A DNA stretch of 64,000 nucleotides from Paramacrobiotus metropolitanus (Eukaryota > Tardigrada > Eutardigrada > Parachela > Macrobiotidae): the NCBI RefSeq assembly GCF_019649055.1, contig NW_026570244.1:930001-994000 (forward strand), written 5' to 3'. Position numbers and translations under genes: made by a program. Positions 23,457 through 33,164 of the stretch are shown here, in pieces. How positions within the stretch are numbered: the first letter of the stretch is position 1; each line of letters starts with the position of its first letter. The notes under the pieces were generated by a model. That model saw only the letters and a list, made by a program, of their open reading frames with translations. It was not told where the DNA came from and did no database searches.

Positions 23457-24779
23457 TCACTCTTTTGCTGATGTGTCAGCTGACTCTACTGTCTCAGTCG
23501 CTGCTGACACCGTATCTCCAGTTTCTGGTGGTTTCATTTGAGCATCGCCGGCTGCGGGCTCGGCCGATGTCGTCTGTTGCGATTCCAAGACAACTTCCTG
23601 AGATGCCGGAATGTTGGCTGAGTCCACAATCTCCTTCTCTGGAGTATCTCCTGGAAGCTCCTCGGGTTTTGAGAAGATACGCTTGTTCTTAATCTCAAGA
23701 AGGTTATCATCGAGGAGACTTTCCACTGCTTGTCTGATCACATCACGATCTCTTTCAATGTTGTAAATTCCCAGCTCATAGTTCACGGCAAAGAAGTTCG
23801 ATAGATCGTCCCATGTAACTCCCATCGATCCACCAAGTCTCGGCATTGCCGCGTCGGTAATGGCGATTTTCCAATATTTCAATTCCATCTTCAGTCGAGG
23901 GTGAAGGGTTGGTTTTGGAAGGTAATATAACCATCTGTTGGAATCCGAGTAACAAAAGCCCAACTTTCCTTCCTTGTAGGCTCTCTTGGTCATCCTGTCA
24001 AAGCTCACACCAGATAATTTCAATACTCGGTTGGCGCAGATTGTCGCTTTGAGATCCTTTTGAGTCATCGTCTGGAATGGCTCTCTCGCCAAGATGCGTT
24101 TCAGTTCGCACCAAGCGTGGTTCTGATTATCCAATGGTATCCCAAGCATGTAGTCGCGATCTTCTGACGCTGATTCCTTTTCATCGATCGAGAGTTTCGG
24201 GATTGAACTTGAGGACGACTTAGTCGATTTCGGTTCGCTTCTCTGGGTGGGAGCTGAGTCCGTCTCATCATCTTTCGATGCTTCTTCGGCTGCCACTCCC
24301 TCTTCTTGGGAAGTTAGATCAGTTTTCGATTTGCCGCCACTAGTTTTTGCCTGCTTCGATGTTGGCAACAGCGATGCCTGTTGTCGACGACGGCGCATTT
24401 CTTCCAATTCCGCTTCGGTTTGTGCCGCCAGCTTAACCATGGGAGTTACGGCCTTCGTTTTCTCACCATGTGACTGTTGGCTCGTCGTAGCTACCTCGCC
24501 AGATGTCGGAGGTGCGTCATGTTCCTCATCCGATCCATAAGCAAGTTCCATTATACCCTTCGGCGTTAATGATTCCTTCAACTTATCTGCCTTAATCTTC
24601 TCTTTGGCAGCCCGTTTCTGATCTCCCCTCATAAGAGCACATTCAGCATGGAGTTTCCGGATCGTTTCGTTGAGGAATTGGAAGTTTTTCCATAACTTCG
24701 CTGGACGAGAAGTTGCAATAATCATGTATGTCCTCCGGTATAAATCCCAACATGGTATATCTGATCGGAGATCCTTCAT
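23457..24779 (-). CDS. Giant element ORF2, part D (440 codons), unknown
   Basis: Charged N-terminal half with low-complexity Ser/Thr/Glu/Lys, then a compact block (about residues 205-370) rich in aromatic and hydrophobic residues that looks folded, then an acidic Thr/Glu/Ala tail. The frame differs by one from the upstream part C and the two are only 28 bp apart, so it may be either a separate cistron or a continuation after an indel. No known domain, signal peptide or membrane segment. Confidence 0.6.
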   Translation of the reverse strand: MKDLRSDIPCWDLYRRTYMIIATSRPAKLWKNFQFLNETIRKLHAECALMRGDQKRAAKEKIKADKLKESLTPKGIMELAYGSDEEHDAPPTSGEVATTSQQSHGEKTKAVTPMVKLAAQTEAELEEMRRRRQQASLLPTSKQAKTSGGKSKTDLTSQEEGVAAEEASKDDETDSAPTQRSEPKSTKSSSSSIPKLSIDEKESASEDRDYMLGIPLDNQNHAWCELKRILAREPFQTMTQKDLKATICANRVLKLSGVSFDRMTKRAYKEGKLGFCYSDSNRWLYYLPKPTLHPRLKMELKYWKIAITDAAMPRLGGSMGVTWDDLSNFFAVNYELGIYNIERDRDVIRQAVESLLDDNLLEIKNKRIFSKPEELPGDTPEKEIVDSANIPASQEVVLESQQTTSAEPAAGDAQMKPPETGDTVSAATETVESADTSAKE

Positions 24780-24807
24780 AAGCGTTGGTGGTAAGAAGTT
24801 TACCCTC

Positions 24808-25824
24808 TTAGAGCATCTGCGTCAACGGCGTCTCATTGCCCGATTTGATTTCCGCGATCCGACCCATACCATCCTGCCATGATGCATTCATGTATTGGCT
24901 GATACGGTGTCGAGTAGATCCCACCGGACTTCTCAAGCCCGCAATGGCTACTTCGATCTGTCTTCTTTTATTGGCGTGCGGTTCGAATAGCTTTTTGTCG
25001 ATTCCTTTAGTCCTGATTAACTTCGATTTGCAACGCCAATCAAGATGTTTCTTAACCAATTGACCCGAATTCAGGGCAAAATCGATTATCGTATCCAACT
25101 TTGATGGGGTTAAACGTCGGTGTCGTTTATTCAACCATTCTTTAACACGTATTCGGAACCTTACTGTCACCGAGGTATCCCCTCGTGTGCGAAATGTAGC
25201 CATAGCGAAATTTGTAGCCTCAATCAGATCATTCTCTGTTAAGGTATCGTCATCCTCCCCTAATTCCTCGAAGTCAGGAAAGGGTTCTTCATCTTCTGGT
25301 TCAGAATATTCCAAGTCGCTATTACCCTGTCTCCTGGTATATTGTGCTAATCCGACTTCATCGACGCGTCGAACTGCCGCAGGTTTAGACTTCTTCTTAG
25401 CGCTCTTCTTCCTGGTGCTTTTCTTCTGTTTCGCTAGCGCTGCTTGTTTCTGTTTTTCCAGAGTTGCTTCGAGACTGTTCGGTGCCGCCTTCAGCTCTCC
25501 CGTCTGACTTCGTGTAGCCCGAACCGGAATGTTAGGCTTCGACTTCGAAGCGACCGTCGATGTACTTGGACGACTTGCCTCTGATGCTGTCGACTCGCGG
25601 ACGTTTTCTTTTTCCTTCTGTGCTTTCTCTCGACGTTCCTTTTGAGTCGACGCTGCCATAATCTCTCCCATATTGATCGCCCTCTTTATCGCGATCGATT
25701 TCGGTTTCTTTTCTTCTGGCGATGTTGCTGATTGTATAACACCCTTTTTCGTTGTGGTCGTCGACGATCTCAAGCTCTCATCGATTTCGAGGACTTCATC
25801 ATCCTCTTCTGATTCCTCGCTCAC
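24808..25824 (-). CDS. Giant element ORF2, part C (338 codons), unknown
   Basis: Acidic N-terminus, a long Lys/Glu/Ser-rich charged region, then a possibly folded C-terminal domain (about residues 190-338) with many Arg and Lys residues. It is in the same frame as the upstream acidic frame ending at 25888, separated by one TAG and 22 sense codons, so the break looks like a point nonsense change, readthrough or a sequence error. The apparent start is GTG, which argues that the real protein begins upstream. Confidence 0.6.
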   Translation of the reverse strand: MSEESEEDDEVLEIDESLRSSTTTTKKGVIQSATSPEEKKPKSIAIKRAINMGEIMAASTQKERREKAQKEKENVRESTASEASRPSTSTVASKSKPNIPVRATRSQTGELKAAPNSLEATLEKQKQAALAKQKKSTRKKSAKKKSKPAAVRRVDEVGLAQYTRRQGNSDLEYSEPEDEEPFPDFEELGEDDDTLTENDLIEATNFAMATFRTRGDTSVTVRFRIRVKEWLNKRHRRLTPSKLDTIIDFALNSGQLVKKHLDWRCKSKLIRTKGIDKKLFEPHANKRRQIEVAIAGLRSPVGSTRHRISQYMNASWQDGMGRIAEIKSGNETPLTQML

Positions 25825-25887
25825 GATCTCTTCATCATCAGATAGAGGTTGGTCCTTCCTCTTTCCCCCTTTTTGTTTCTGATCTTT

Positions 25888-26795
25888 CTAAGGTCTGCCT
25901 TTCGACTTTTCCGTTCCCGTCTTTCCGGGTTTATCAGTCCCTTTGTCTGATTTCTCCGACTTCTTTGATTTTGTGTCAGTTTTAGATGAGCTTGGTTTCG
26001 ACTCCTCTTTAGACGATTTCGATTTAGATTCGTCTTTGGACGATCTTGGCGCTGGATCATCGTCTTCTGAGTCTTCCTGAACCGTTTCGTCGTCATCCTC
26101 TTCTTCCTCTTCATCGGTTTCAGATTCCTCAGGTGGGTGACATCGATCACAGTTCGTGTCGTTGCATGCCTCGTGATCTGCTCCCATCATGACCGCAATC
26201 GCTCGTTGCATCGATCGTCTCGGGTTATTTCATCGACCGGTTCATCTTCCACCTGAGGAGCGTTTTCGCCCGATGGAGCATCTTCAGCTTCCATCCGTTC
26301 ATCTTCGCCTTCGCCGGCAGGACCTTCCTCTTCTGCCTGTTTGGACTTGACATAAATTTCATGTATTTCGGCCGCTGCCGTGAGATGCTTCTTCGGAGTC
26401 TCCATCTCGTAGACCAACTGGTAATGCGGTGTGTAGACTCTCGTACAAAGTTCGCCATCTTCAGTATACGTAACTGTAACCCTGACATAAGCTTCATCTT
26501 CGGCAGCTCTATGACTCATGATATTCAGGATTCCGTCTCTGTTAGCTGCAACATCTTTTTTCTTGTCTTCAGGTAACATGTTATGCAGATTCGCCAATGC
26601 TTTTTCATTTTCCATAGTATTCTCTTCTCTTCTTTCGATATGAACCAAGGTGCAAATGGGACGGGATCTCCTGATATAGGATCGACAATTTCGGCGATCA
26701 CGATGGGCAATCCGACCGTACAGTGGAGTCCCAATTTGAAGACTCGACAGGTCATTTCCTGGTACAAATAAGTCGTCATATGCCTCTTTCGGCAT
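25888..26795 (-). CDS. Giant element ORF2, part B (two overlapping frames), unknown
   Basis: Two frames, 26795-26187 and 26211-25888, overlap by 25 bp and together read as one protein broken by a frame change. The first holds a possibly folded segment with a beta-rich stretch (around VRVTVTYTEDGEL) and an acidic Glu/Asp/Pro tail; the second is an almost pure Asp/Glu/Ser/Lys segment. Coding signal also continues upstream to 27,018 in shifted frames, linking it to part A. No family recognised. Confidence 0.5.
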
Positions 26796-27017
26796 CCTTT
26801 GACCATCTGACTCGATCCTCTTTCAGCCGATGTTGCTCAACTGCCAACATCTCTCCATCAGTTGCGTACATATACGCGGTCGTCCAACGTTCCACTCTTA
26901 TACAGATCCATGCTTTCTTTCACGGCTATTGGCGTGATCAGCTGTCTTAACGTCTGAATGAGGATTCGTGGATCTGCGCGATCTTCCTCGCGTCTGATCT
27001 TAAGTGCCCCCTGCACC

Positions 27018-28873
27018 TCATCTCGACTGTTTATTTCTGATTTCCGTCGGTGTAGTAGGATGATATGAGGGGATATCCTCTTTCGTATCCTTATCGATAA
27101 GCTGGGCAGTAACCTTGTACGGAAGTCCTCCTGATCTCGAATATGTCGCCGTATATGCCCGAACTTGTGGTATGATCATCGGAGTTCTTGCCGGTGGTGG
27201 CGGTAGTTGAGTCAAGCTCTTCCCTGCCGGTACAGCAATTTGCTGTTCCTTCGATGGTTCCTTACTCATCGAGGGTTTCACCGGAACTACCGATGTCTCT
27301 TGTGTCTTCGGCGGTTCCTTGCTCGCCGTGGACTTCACTGGTACTACGGACTTTTCCTGCACCTTCGGCGGTTCCTTACTCGCCGTGGGTTTCACTGGTA
27401 CCGGCATCTCTTTTTCTTTCGGCGGTTCCTTACTCGCCGTCGACTTTTTAGTCTGATGTCCCTTCTCTGTTGATTTGGGACTTGTCGTCTGCGATCTGTT
27501 CCGTTTGACGCTACCACGAGATGAATCTGCCGTTGAGCTTTCTCGTGATCTCGCTCTTTGCTCGATAGCTTCGTCAATTCGTTTCTTCTGTTCTTTTAAG
27601 TCCGCATCTGTCATCTCTTCGACTGACTTCGCAGTCGATGTACCAGACTTAGGTGCGCCGCTCGTCGCAGGTTGCATCTGTGATGGGCCGGCTACAATGG
27701 GCTCGGGCTGTGCAACTTCTTCGGGAAACTTTTCGATCCATCTTAGGATCTTTTCAATCATTTCTGGCCACGGCCTGTTTATTAACGCCTGGTGATATGT
27801 TTTCATCGTGGCAACTCTGATTCCGAGGTCTGTCCGTGCTTCCTGAACTTTCTTTTTCCGATCCTTAAGCACTATGTGTCCCGAATCGGTTACGGCCATC
27901 TGCTCTATCATGTATCCGTAGAGTAGTTGCTCATCGTTCACCCTTTCGTGCATCCGATAGAAGTCCCGACACAGACGGTTAAAGTTATGGATAGCCCGCC
28001 GATCATCTGCGGTGAGCTCTTCCTCCGCTCCTATAATCATGTTGAGCCGATCGTCGTCTTCACTCACGTTCACGCCAATCGTGGTACATATCTGGAGGGT
28101 GAACCTGGAGGACTTATTGTCATCGTCTCCAACTGTGGGCCTAATGGGGGCAACATTCCTCGTGGTCGAGGTGAATTACGATTTCCATGTCGCGATCTTC
28201 CGCCTCTTTGGTTCGGAGATCGTCTGTTAAATCTGTTAAACGGTTGATTTCCTCTCATAGGTGGTGTCTCACTCTGTTCAGGAAACAGTGATGGGAAAGA
28301 TGGTGCTGGCGCCCTTCCGCCGCGCACCGATCCTGGCGGCGATCCGCCAATTGCCCCGCTGTCGAACTGGTGCTGACATTGGGCCTCCGAATCCGTGATG
28401 TCGGATAGGCGACGCTGACATTCCGCCAAGCCCCCATGTCGCACAGGTGTGGATGGCATCCGGCCAAATCCGCCATGTCCGGTCGGAAAATTGGGTACTG
28501 GCGGTGGTCCCATCGGCATTTGCACAGATCCATACATCGGTGGAGTCTGTGTTCCGGGAAACAGTTGAAATGGGTCGTTTTGTACCGGATATTGATTGTC
28601 CGGCCGGATGGCCGGTCAACCAATTCTGTGTACTCCTGATAATTCGTAGGGTCCTGGTACGGATAGTATGCCTGGACACCGGCCGCGTAGACCGTTTGAT
28701 CTCCTGTCCCGGTTCGTTCTGCGCCATTCCTGCAGACGATGTGGACTCGTTTCATGCATGGCTACGATCGCCTTCCATTCTTATCGGCGTCGATGCTTTT
28801 AACGGATTTCCGATGCTTTCCGAGTCGGAATTCTCTGAATTTTGCCGTTCCAACCTTTCCATTAACTTTTATT
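27018..28873 (-). CDS. Giant element ORF2, part A (N-terminal, several frame breaks)
   Basis: Coding sequence starts around an ATG at about 28,870 (product begins MERLERQNSENSDSES) and passes through several frames to the long frame 28073-27018. The upstream part is Pro/Gly/Arg-rich and disordered. The long frame has a helical block (about residues 20-115) and then four or five repeats of a SKEPPK...PVKPT unit (27,230-27,450). Frame changes at about 28,700, 28,540 and 28,070 break the protein. It lies directly after the pol tail, in the position where retroviruses carry env, but nothing resembles an envelope protein. Confidence 0.5.
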
Positions 28874-28974
28874 ACCTGCTATAACAATGAAACAATATCC
28901 GTTAGCCAGTTTGCAACGGTTAACTTTACACCTCCCCAACTCCTGTGCATGCATCATAACGCCCTTTTTTAGTA

Positions 28975-29604
28975 TTATTTTGTGTTTTTGCGCCCTTTAG
29001 TTATCCGATCAAGGAGTCCCGTATCGGCGGCATCTTCATCAGCTCCTTGTCGCGTTAGGAATTCCGTAGGAGTGGGTTTCAACTTGGTCTTTTTGACCTT
29101 CCTTTGCTCGATAGCAGCGGCGATATCGCTTGCCAACTGTGCAGCTGTCGCTCTCACTGCTTCGAGCTGTTGTTGCCTATCAGTAGCAGCAGTGTGTGGT
29201 TTGAAAGAAGACTGTTGAGTCGAGTCTTCTGGAGAAGCACGATCTGCTAGTTCAGCATCTTTCTGCTGATTACTAACGTTGGTAGCAGTGCGTGGTTTGA
29301 AAGACTGTTTCAAAGTACGATCTGCTACGGTGACATCACCATCGTTGTTTGCCGGTTCGGCGGCTTCCGCTAAGTTGCCAGCTTGTTCACTCAACTTGAT
29401 AGTTACTGCTGTTTCGAAGTCCTTATCCTGTTTCTTCGATCTTCCTCGTTTCTTTTTCTTCGTCTCTGCTATATCTTCTGATGATTGAGGTATCGTTGAA
29501 CGTGGTTTGAAAGAAGCGCGCTCTGCGTTGTTAACACCATCGGTAGCGGATCGTGGTTCCAAAAGCTTCTTTTGACCGCGGTCTGCCCTCGGTCTCCATC
29601 TCAT
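28975..29604 (-). CDS. Pol C-terminal tail of the giant element
   Basis: The frame follows the integrase C-terminal segment (DRLKPWHP at about 29,680, in a neighbouring frame) and shares with it repeats of PRSAT / SFKPRTA. I infer it is the disordered C-terminal extension of the pol polyprotein, shifted by indels at about 29,735 and 29,590. It ends in a Lys/Arg-rich segment at 28,975. Confidence 0.6.
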   Translation of the reverse strand: MRWRPRADRGQKKLLEPRSATDGVNNAERASFKPRSTIPQSSEDIAETKKKKRGRSKKQDKDFETAVTIKLSEQAGNLAEAAEPANNDGDVTVADRTLKQSFKPRTATNVSNQQKDAELADRASPEDSTQQSSFKPHTAATDRQQQLEAVRATAAQLASDIAAAIEQRKVKKTKLKPTPTEFLTRQGADEDAADTGLLDRITKGRKNTK

Positions 29605-29712
29605 CTACTCCGGTAGCAGATCGTGGTTCACGCTCTGATACTCCTTCATTGTCCTCTCGTTCTTCCGTTAAAGGTGGATGCCATGGCTTTAATCGATCGA
29701 TGGAAACGACTT

Positions 29713-31494
29713 TCAAGTCGGTTCCTGATTTCGAAATTCTCGGAAGCTGAGAATTTTCCTATTGATTCTTCTTGAAACTTTGTCTTCCTTGTTTCTTGTA
29801 TCTTTGGGGAGTCGGATAAGTACGAAGTCGCCGATTTTGAAGTTCGGTTCCGATTTCTTCTTGTTATAGATCTCAGCGTTCTTTTCATATGCGTCCTTTA
29901 TATTGCATCTGGCAACTTCTTCAGCAAATATCAGATTCTTTTTCATGGTCTCCACCCATTCGTCTGGAGTACCATAATCATCTGGTAAATTCGTTTTTGT
30001 CACCACATCCTCTGGCATAGTCATCTCCCTTCCATATAACATGTAATATGCCGAGTAGCCGGTTGTAGCATGTACCACTCTGTTCATGCCTGAGATCACG
30101 TACGGGAGGTACTTGTTAAATTTCCGCTCATTTTCCGCTTTCATATACTGTGCAAGTCCATCTCCGATGATCTGCATCTGTCTTTCAACTTGGCCTTGGC
30201 CTTCAGGGTGGTATGCCGTTCCGAACGTGTGTTTGATTTTGAACACGTTGGTGACTTTCGATAAGACTTCCGCTGTGAAGTGCCTTCCGCGATCCGTATG
30301 TAAGATATGCGGTGCTCCATGTACCAATATCACATGTTTTACAAAGACTCTGGCAAATTCCTTCGCTGTTGCCGTTTTCATCGGTACTGCTATCACATAT
30401 TTCGTCAGCTGATCGATGAACACCGCTATATACTTATATCCTCGTTTCTTTGTCGGTAATAAAGGTCCTTTCAGGTCAGCGTATACTCGAAAGAAAGGAT
30501 GTCCCACTTTAATCTCTTGCAGCTTTCCAGGTGGGCATTTCCTTGGTGTCTTGGTGAACTGACATCCTTGACATGCGAGTATATAATTCTTAACGTCCGT
30601 ACTCATTCTGTCCCAATAGTATCGCAGTCTTATTGCTGCCAACGTCTTTTCATATCCAAGATGACCTGCTGCTTTCTCATCATGCAGCGCATGTATGATC
30701 GCTCGTCTCATTGACAGTGGTACGACGTATGACCTTTCTAATCTCCCTTTATTATCCTTTATGCGGTACAGGATTCCATTCCACAACTGGTAATGAACTT
30801 CATATTTCGATCTCGTTTGGGCATCTGCTAAATGTTCAAGTTCATCGATGATCATTGCGAGGTGAGGATCTTTCAGCTGCTTATTTCGAAGCTGCAAGTT
30901 CGAGTCATCCTCTTCTTCCTCATCTCCTTGCAAGTTGACGATGCGAACAGTTGCGGTGCTGAGATCGTTCCAGTCGGTGATGACTTTGCATCGTGGTAAC
31001 GGTTTATGGCGGTTATCCTTCTTTTTAGGGAATCTCAGCAGTTTGATCGGGCATTCAGTTAGAGCTCGTACACGGTTAACGTTGATCGTTGATTCAGCCG
31101 GCTCATTCGCCGTAGCCGGATCATCTTTTATCCGCTTCTCTCGTTCGTCGACCATCTGTACGAACAGCTGCCACACTTCAACTGCCGATTCTTTTATGTC
31201 ATACTCTTTCTTTATATCTTCGAAGTTCGGAATCACATCGAATTCTTCATCGTGGCATGTCGGACCTTCGATTGGTGCCCTCGATAGTGCATCCGCGTTG
31301 TCGCAGTACTTTCCCGGTTTGTACTCGATTTTGAACTGATGACCTTGTAACGCCATCGCCCATCTCGTGAGTCGCGGATTCATGCCAACTTTATTCGTTT
31401 CTGATCTCAGCAAATTCGTTAATGCCTGATGATCCGTTCGTACGGTGAACTCGGAGTAATCGATGTACGATTTGAACTTTCTGACGGCGAACAC
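29713..31494 (-). CDS. pol: Pol: RNase H C-terminal half and integrase
   Basis: 593 codons. The first about 80 residues match the end of a Ty3-type RNase H (TDHQAL, ALSR). The integrase follows: an HHCC zinc domain at about 30,555-30,690 (GHLGYEKT then CQGCQ), and a DDE core with Asp at about 30,475 (YADLKG), Asp at about 30,290 (HTDRG) and Glu at about 30,180 (GQVERQ). The C-terminal domain has the usual GDFVLIRLP motif before the frame breaks at about 29,740. All catalytic residues are present. Long, charged spacer (about residues 100-200) between RNase H and integrase. Confidence 0.93.
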   Translation of the reverse strand: MFAVRKFKSYIDYSEFTVRTDHQALTNLLRSETNKVGMNPRLTRWAMALQGHQFKIEYKPGKYCDNADALSRAPIEGPTCHDEEFDVIPNFEDIKKEYDIKESAVEVWQLFVQMVDEREKRIKDDPATANEPAESTINVNRVRALTECPIKLLRFPKKKDNRHKPLPRCKVITDWNDLSTATVRIVNLQGDEEEEDDSNLQLRNKQLKDPHLAMIIDELEHLADAQTRSKYEVHYQLWNGILYRIKDNKGRLERSYVVPLSMRRAIIHALHDEKAAGHLGYEKTLAAIRLRYYWDRMSTDVKNYILACQGCQFTKTPRKCPPGKLQEIKVGHPFFRVYADLKGPLLPTKKRGYKYIAVFIDQLTKYVIAVPMKTATAKEFARVFVKHVILVHGAPHILHTDRGRHFTAEVLSKVTNVFKIKHTFGTAYHPEGQGQVERQMQIIGDGLAQYMKAENERKFNKYLPYVISGMNRVVHATTGYSAYYMLYGREMTMPEDVVTKTNLPDDYGTPDEWVETMKKNLIFAEEVARCNIKDAYEKNAEIYNKKKSEPNFKIGDFVLIRLPKDTRNKEDKVSRRINRKILSFREFRNQEPT

Positions 31495-31534
31495 GACCGC
31501 CAGACACTCCCATTCAGTTACACCGTAATTCCGT

Positions 31535-31762
31535 TCAGCTCCATGTAAGACGCGGCTCGCATAGGCAATTGGATGACCTTCTTGTGATAGTACTGCTCCA
31601 ATTCCTTCTTTTGTCGCATTCGATTACCGTTGGCTTAGCTGGATCGAACTTCGCTAAGACTGGGCCTTCACATAGCAACTTTTTCAAGTTTTCAAACTCC
31701 TTCGTATGAACTTCTGTCCAGTCTTTTCGCACATGTTTATCATTTCGTAGCAGCTCGTACAA
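31535..31762 (-). CDS. pol: Pol: RT connection and RNase H N-terminal part
   Basis: This short frame covers the end of the RT connection region and the start of RNase H. The frame is lost at about 31,620-31,630, near an AAAAG run, and coding continues one frame away into the segment that starts at 31,494. The break also affects the first RNase H catalytic Asp region. Confidence 0.8.
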   Translation of the reverse strand: MYELLRNDKHVRKDWTEVHTKEFENLKKLLCEGPVLAKFDPAKPTVIECDKRRNWSSTITRRSSNCLCEPRLTWS

Positions 31763-31861
31763 GTGACAGGTCTGCTGTGCGTATCCAGCTATGAATTTCC
31801 GGTAGTAATTCGCTAGTCCGAGGAATGATCTCAGCTGTCGTTCAGTCTGAGGTCGTTTGAA

Positions 31862-33084
31862 CTAGGATACTGCGGTGATTTTTTCGGGATCCATGCGAAC
31901 TCCATCTTCGCTGAGTATATGACCTAGAAATCCCATCTCCCGCATTCCGAATTCGCATTTCGTCGGTTTAATGGTGAAGCCTGCTTCGACCAAACTTTGA
32001 AGGACATTCTCATGCTGCAGGAAAATCTCCAAGTCTTTCCAGCAAAAAATGATATCATCGATGTATCCAAAGACGCAGCCCTTTCGCTTTGCCTTGGATA
32101 AGACACGATCCATACAGAGTTGGAACGTTGCAGGCCCGTTGCAGACTCCAAATGGCATCCGTTTAAATCGATACATGCCGTCTTGCGTTACGAAAGTTGT
32201 TTTATTAATCGATTCTGGATCCATTGGTATCTGCCAGAATCCACTTTGCAGATCCATTTTCCCGTAATACTTGTTGCCTGCACATGCATCTAGCAACTCA
32301 TCTGGATTCGGTAACGGATAATTGTTTTTCTTCGTTAACTTATTCAGCATGATGTAATTGACGCAGAATCTTGTGCCCATTGTCCCGTCACCGTTCTTTT
32401 CGCAGCCAGCACGACTGGGAAACTCCAATCGGCATCTGATGGCTCGATGACGTCCAGCCAACATCTCTTCGATGCTTTTGTTATGAATTCGCGACCTGTC
32501 CAGCTCGTTCTGGCGGGATTGCATTTTACTGGTTTCGCATCTCCCGTGTCAATTACATGAGTGATCCCTTTTACATCGCCATACGGTTTTTTTCGATGGG
32601 AAGCACCTTCCAGAACTCCCAGAATGCATTATACACATCGTTTTTCTGAGCTTGTGAGATCAGGTCCGAGTTTCAAATTTCCGATGATTTTTGTCAGCTC
32701 GGCTTTCGTTGTGTCATCCACTTCGGGATCAAAAAGCACGTTCTTTACTGTGCCACTATTAATCTGGACGTTCTCCATGTGATCATACGGTTCAACGTAG
32801 CCGAGAAACTGACCTTTCTTAACAACTTGCCGTTTAATGCTATGGTTAGCGATGACTAGATCAAAGTGCCTTCCTCTATGATCGGTCACTCCTGCTAACG
32901 GTTGAACATCAGTTTCCACTTGAAAGACGGGTGTAAACATCAGCTTCTCTTTAGCTGGTACAAATCGTCCCATTCTGACTTTAACACGAGTGCAAACAGA
33001 TGGCTTTAAAAGAATCCGTTGATCGCTGTAGACTCTTATCGTCTCTCTGTTCAGTTTCATCCTTTGCACCTTCGTTCTTCTCAC
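31862..33084 (-). CDS. pol: Pol: reverse transcriptase with frame breaks
   Basis: The frames 33084-32629 and 32524-31862 together cover the linker and RT. The RT fingers and palm are clear: RFCVNY, a KMDLQSGFWQIP palm motif, MPFGVCNGPATFQ and the catalytic YIDD at 32054-32065, followed by GFLGH. Frame changes at about 32,640 and 32,590 coincide with runs of five and seven A; two compensating shifts lie at about 32,400 and 32,480. A stop at 31,862 is followed by more RT connection sequence in another frame. Ty3-type by motif order. Confidence 0.9.
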
Positions 33085-33164
33085 TCTAATGTCCTGTTCC
33101 TTTTCTTCATCAACTTCGTCATCTTCGTCGAGATCGAGGAGATCCTCTTGTTCTGAGAGATCGT

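Noticed and set aside
20118-28873. Envelope-like gene in the giant element
   Set aside because: No signal peptide, furin site or transmembrane segment is visible in ORF2 or ORF3.
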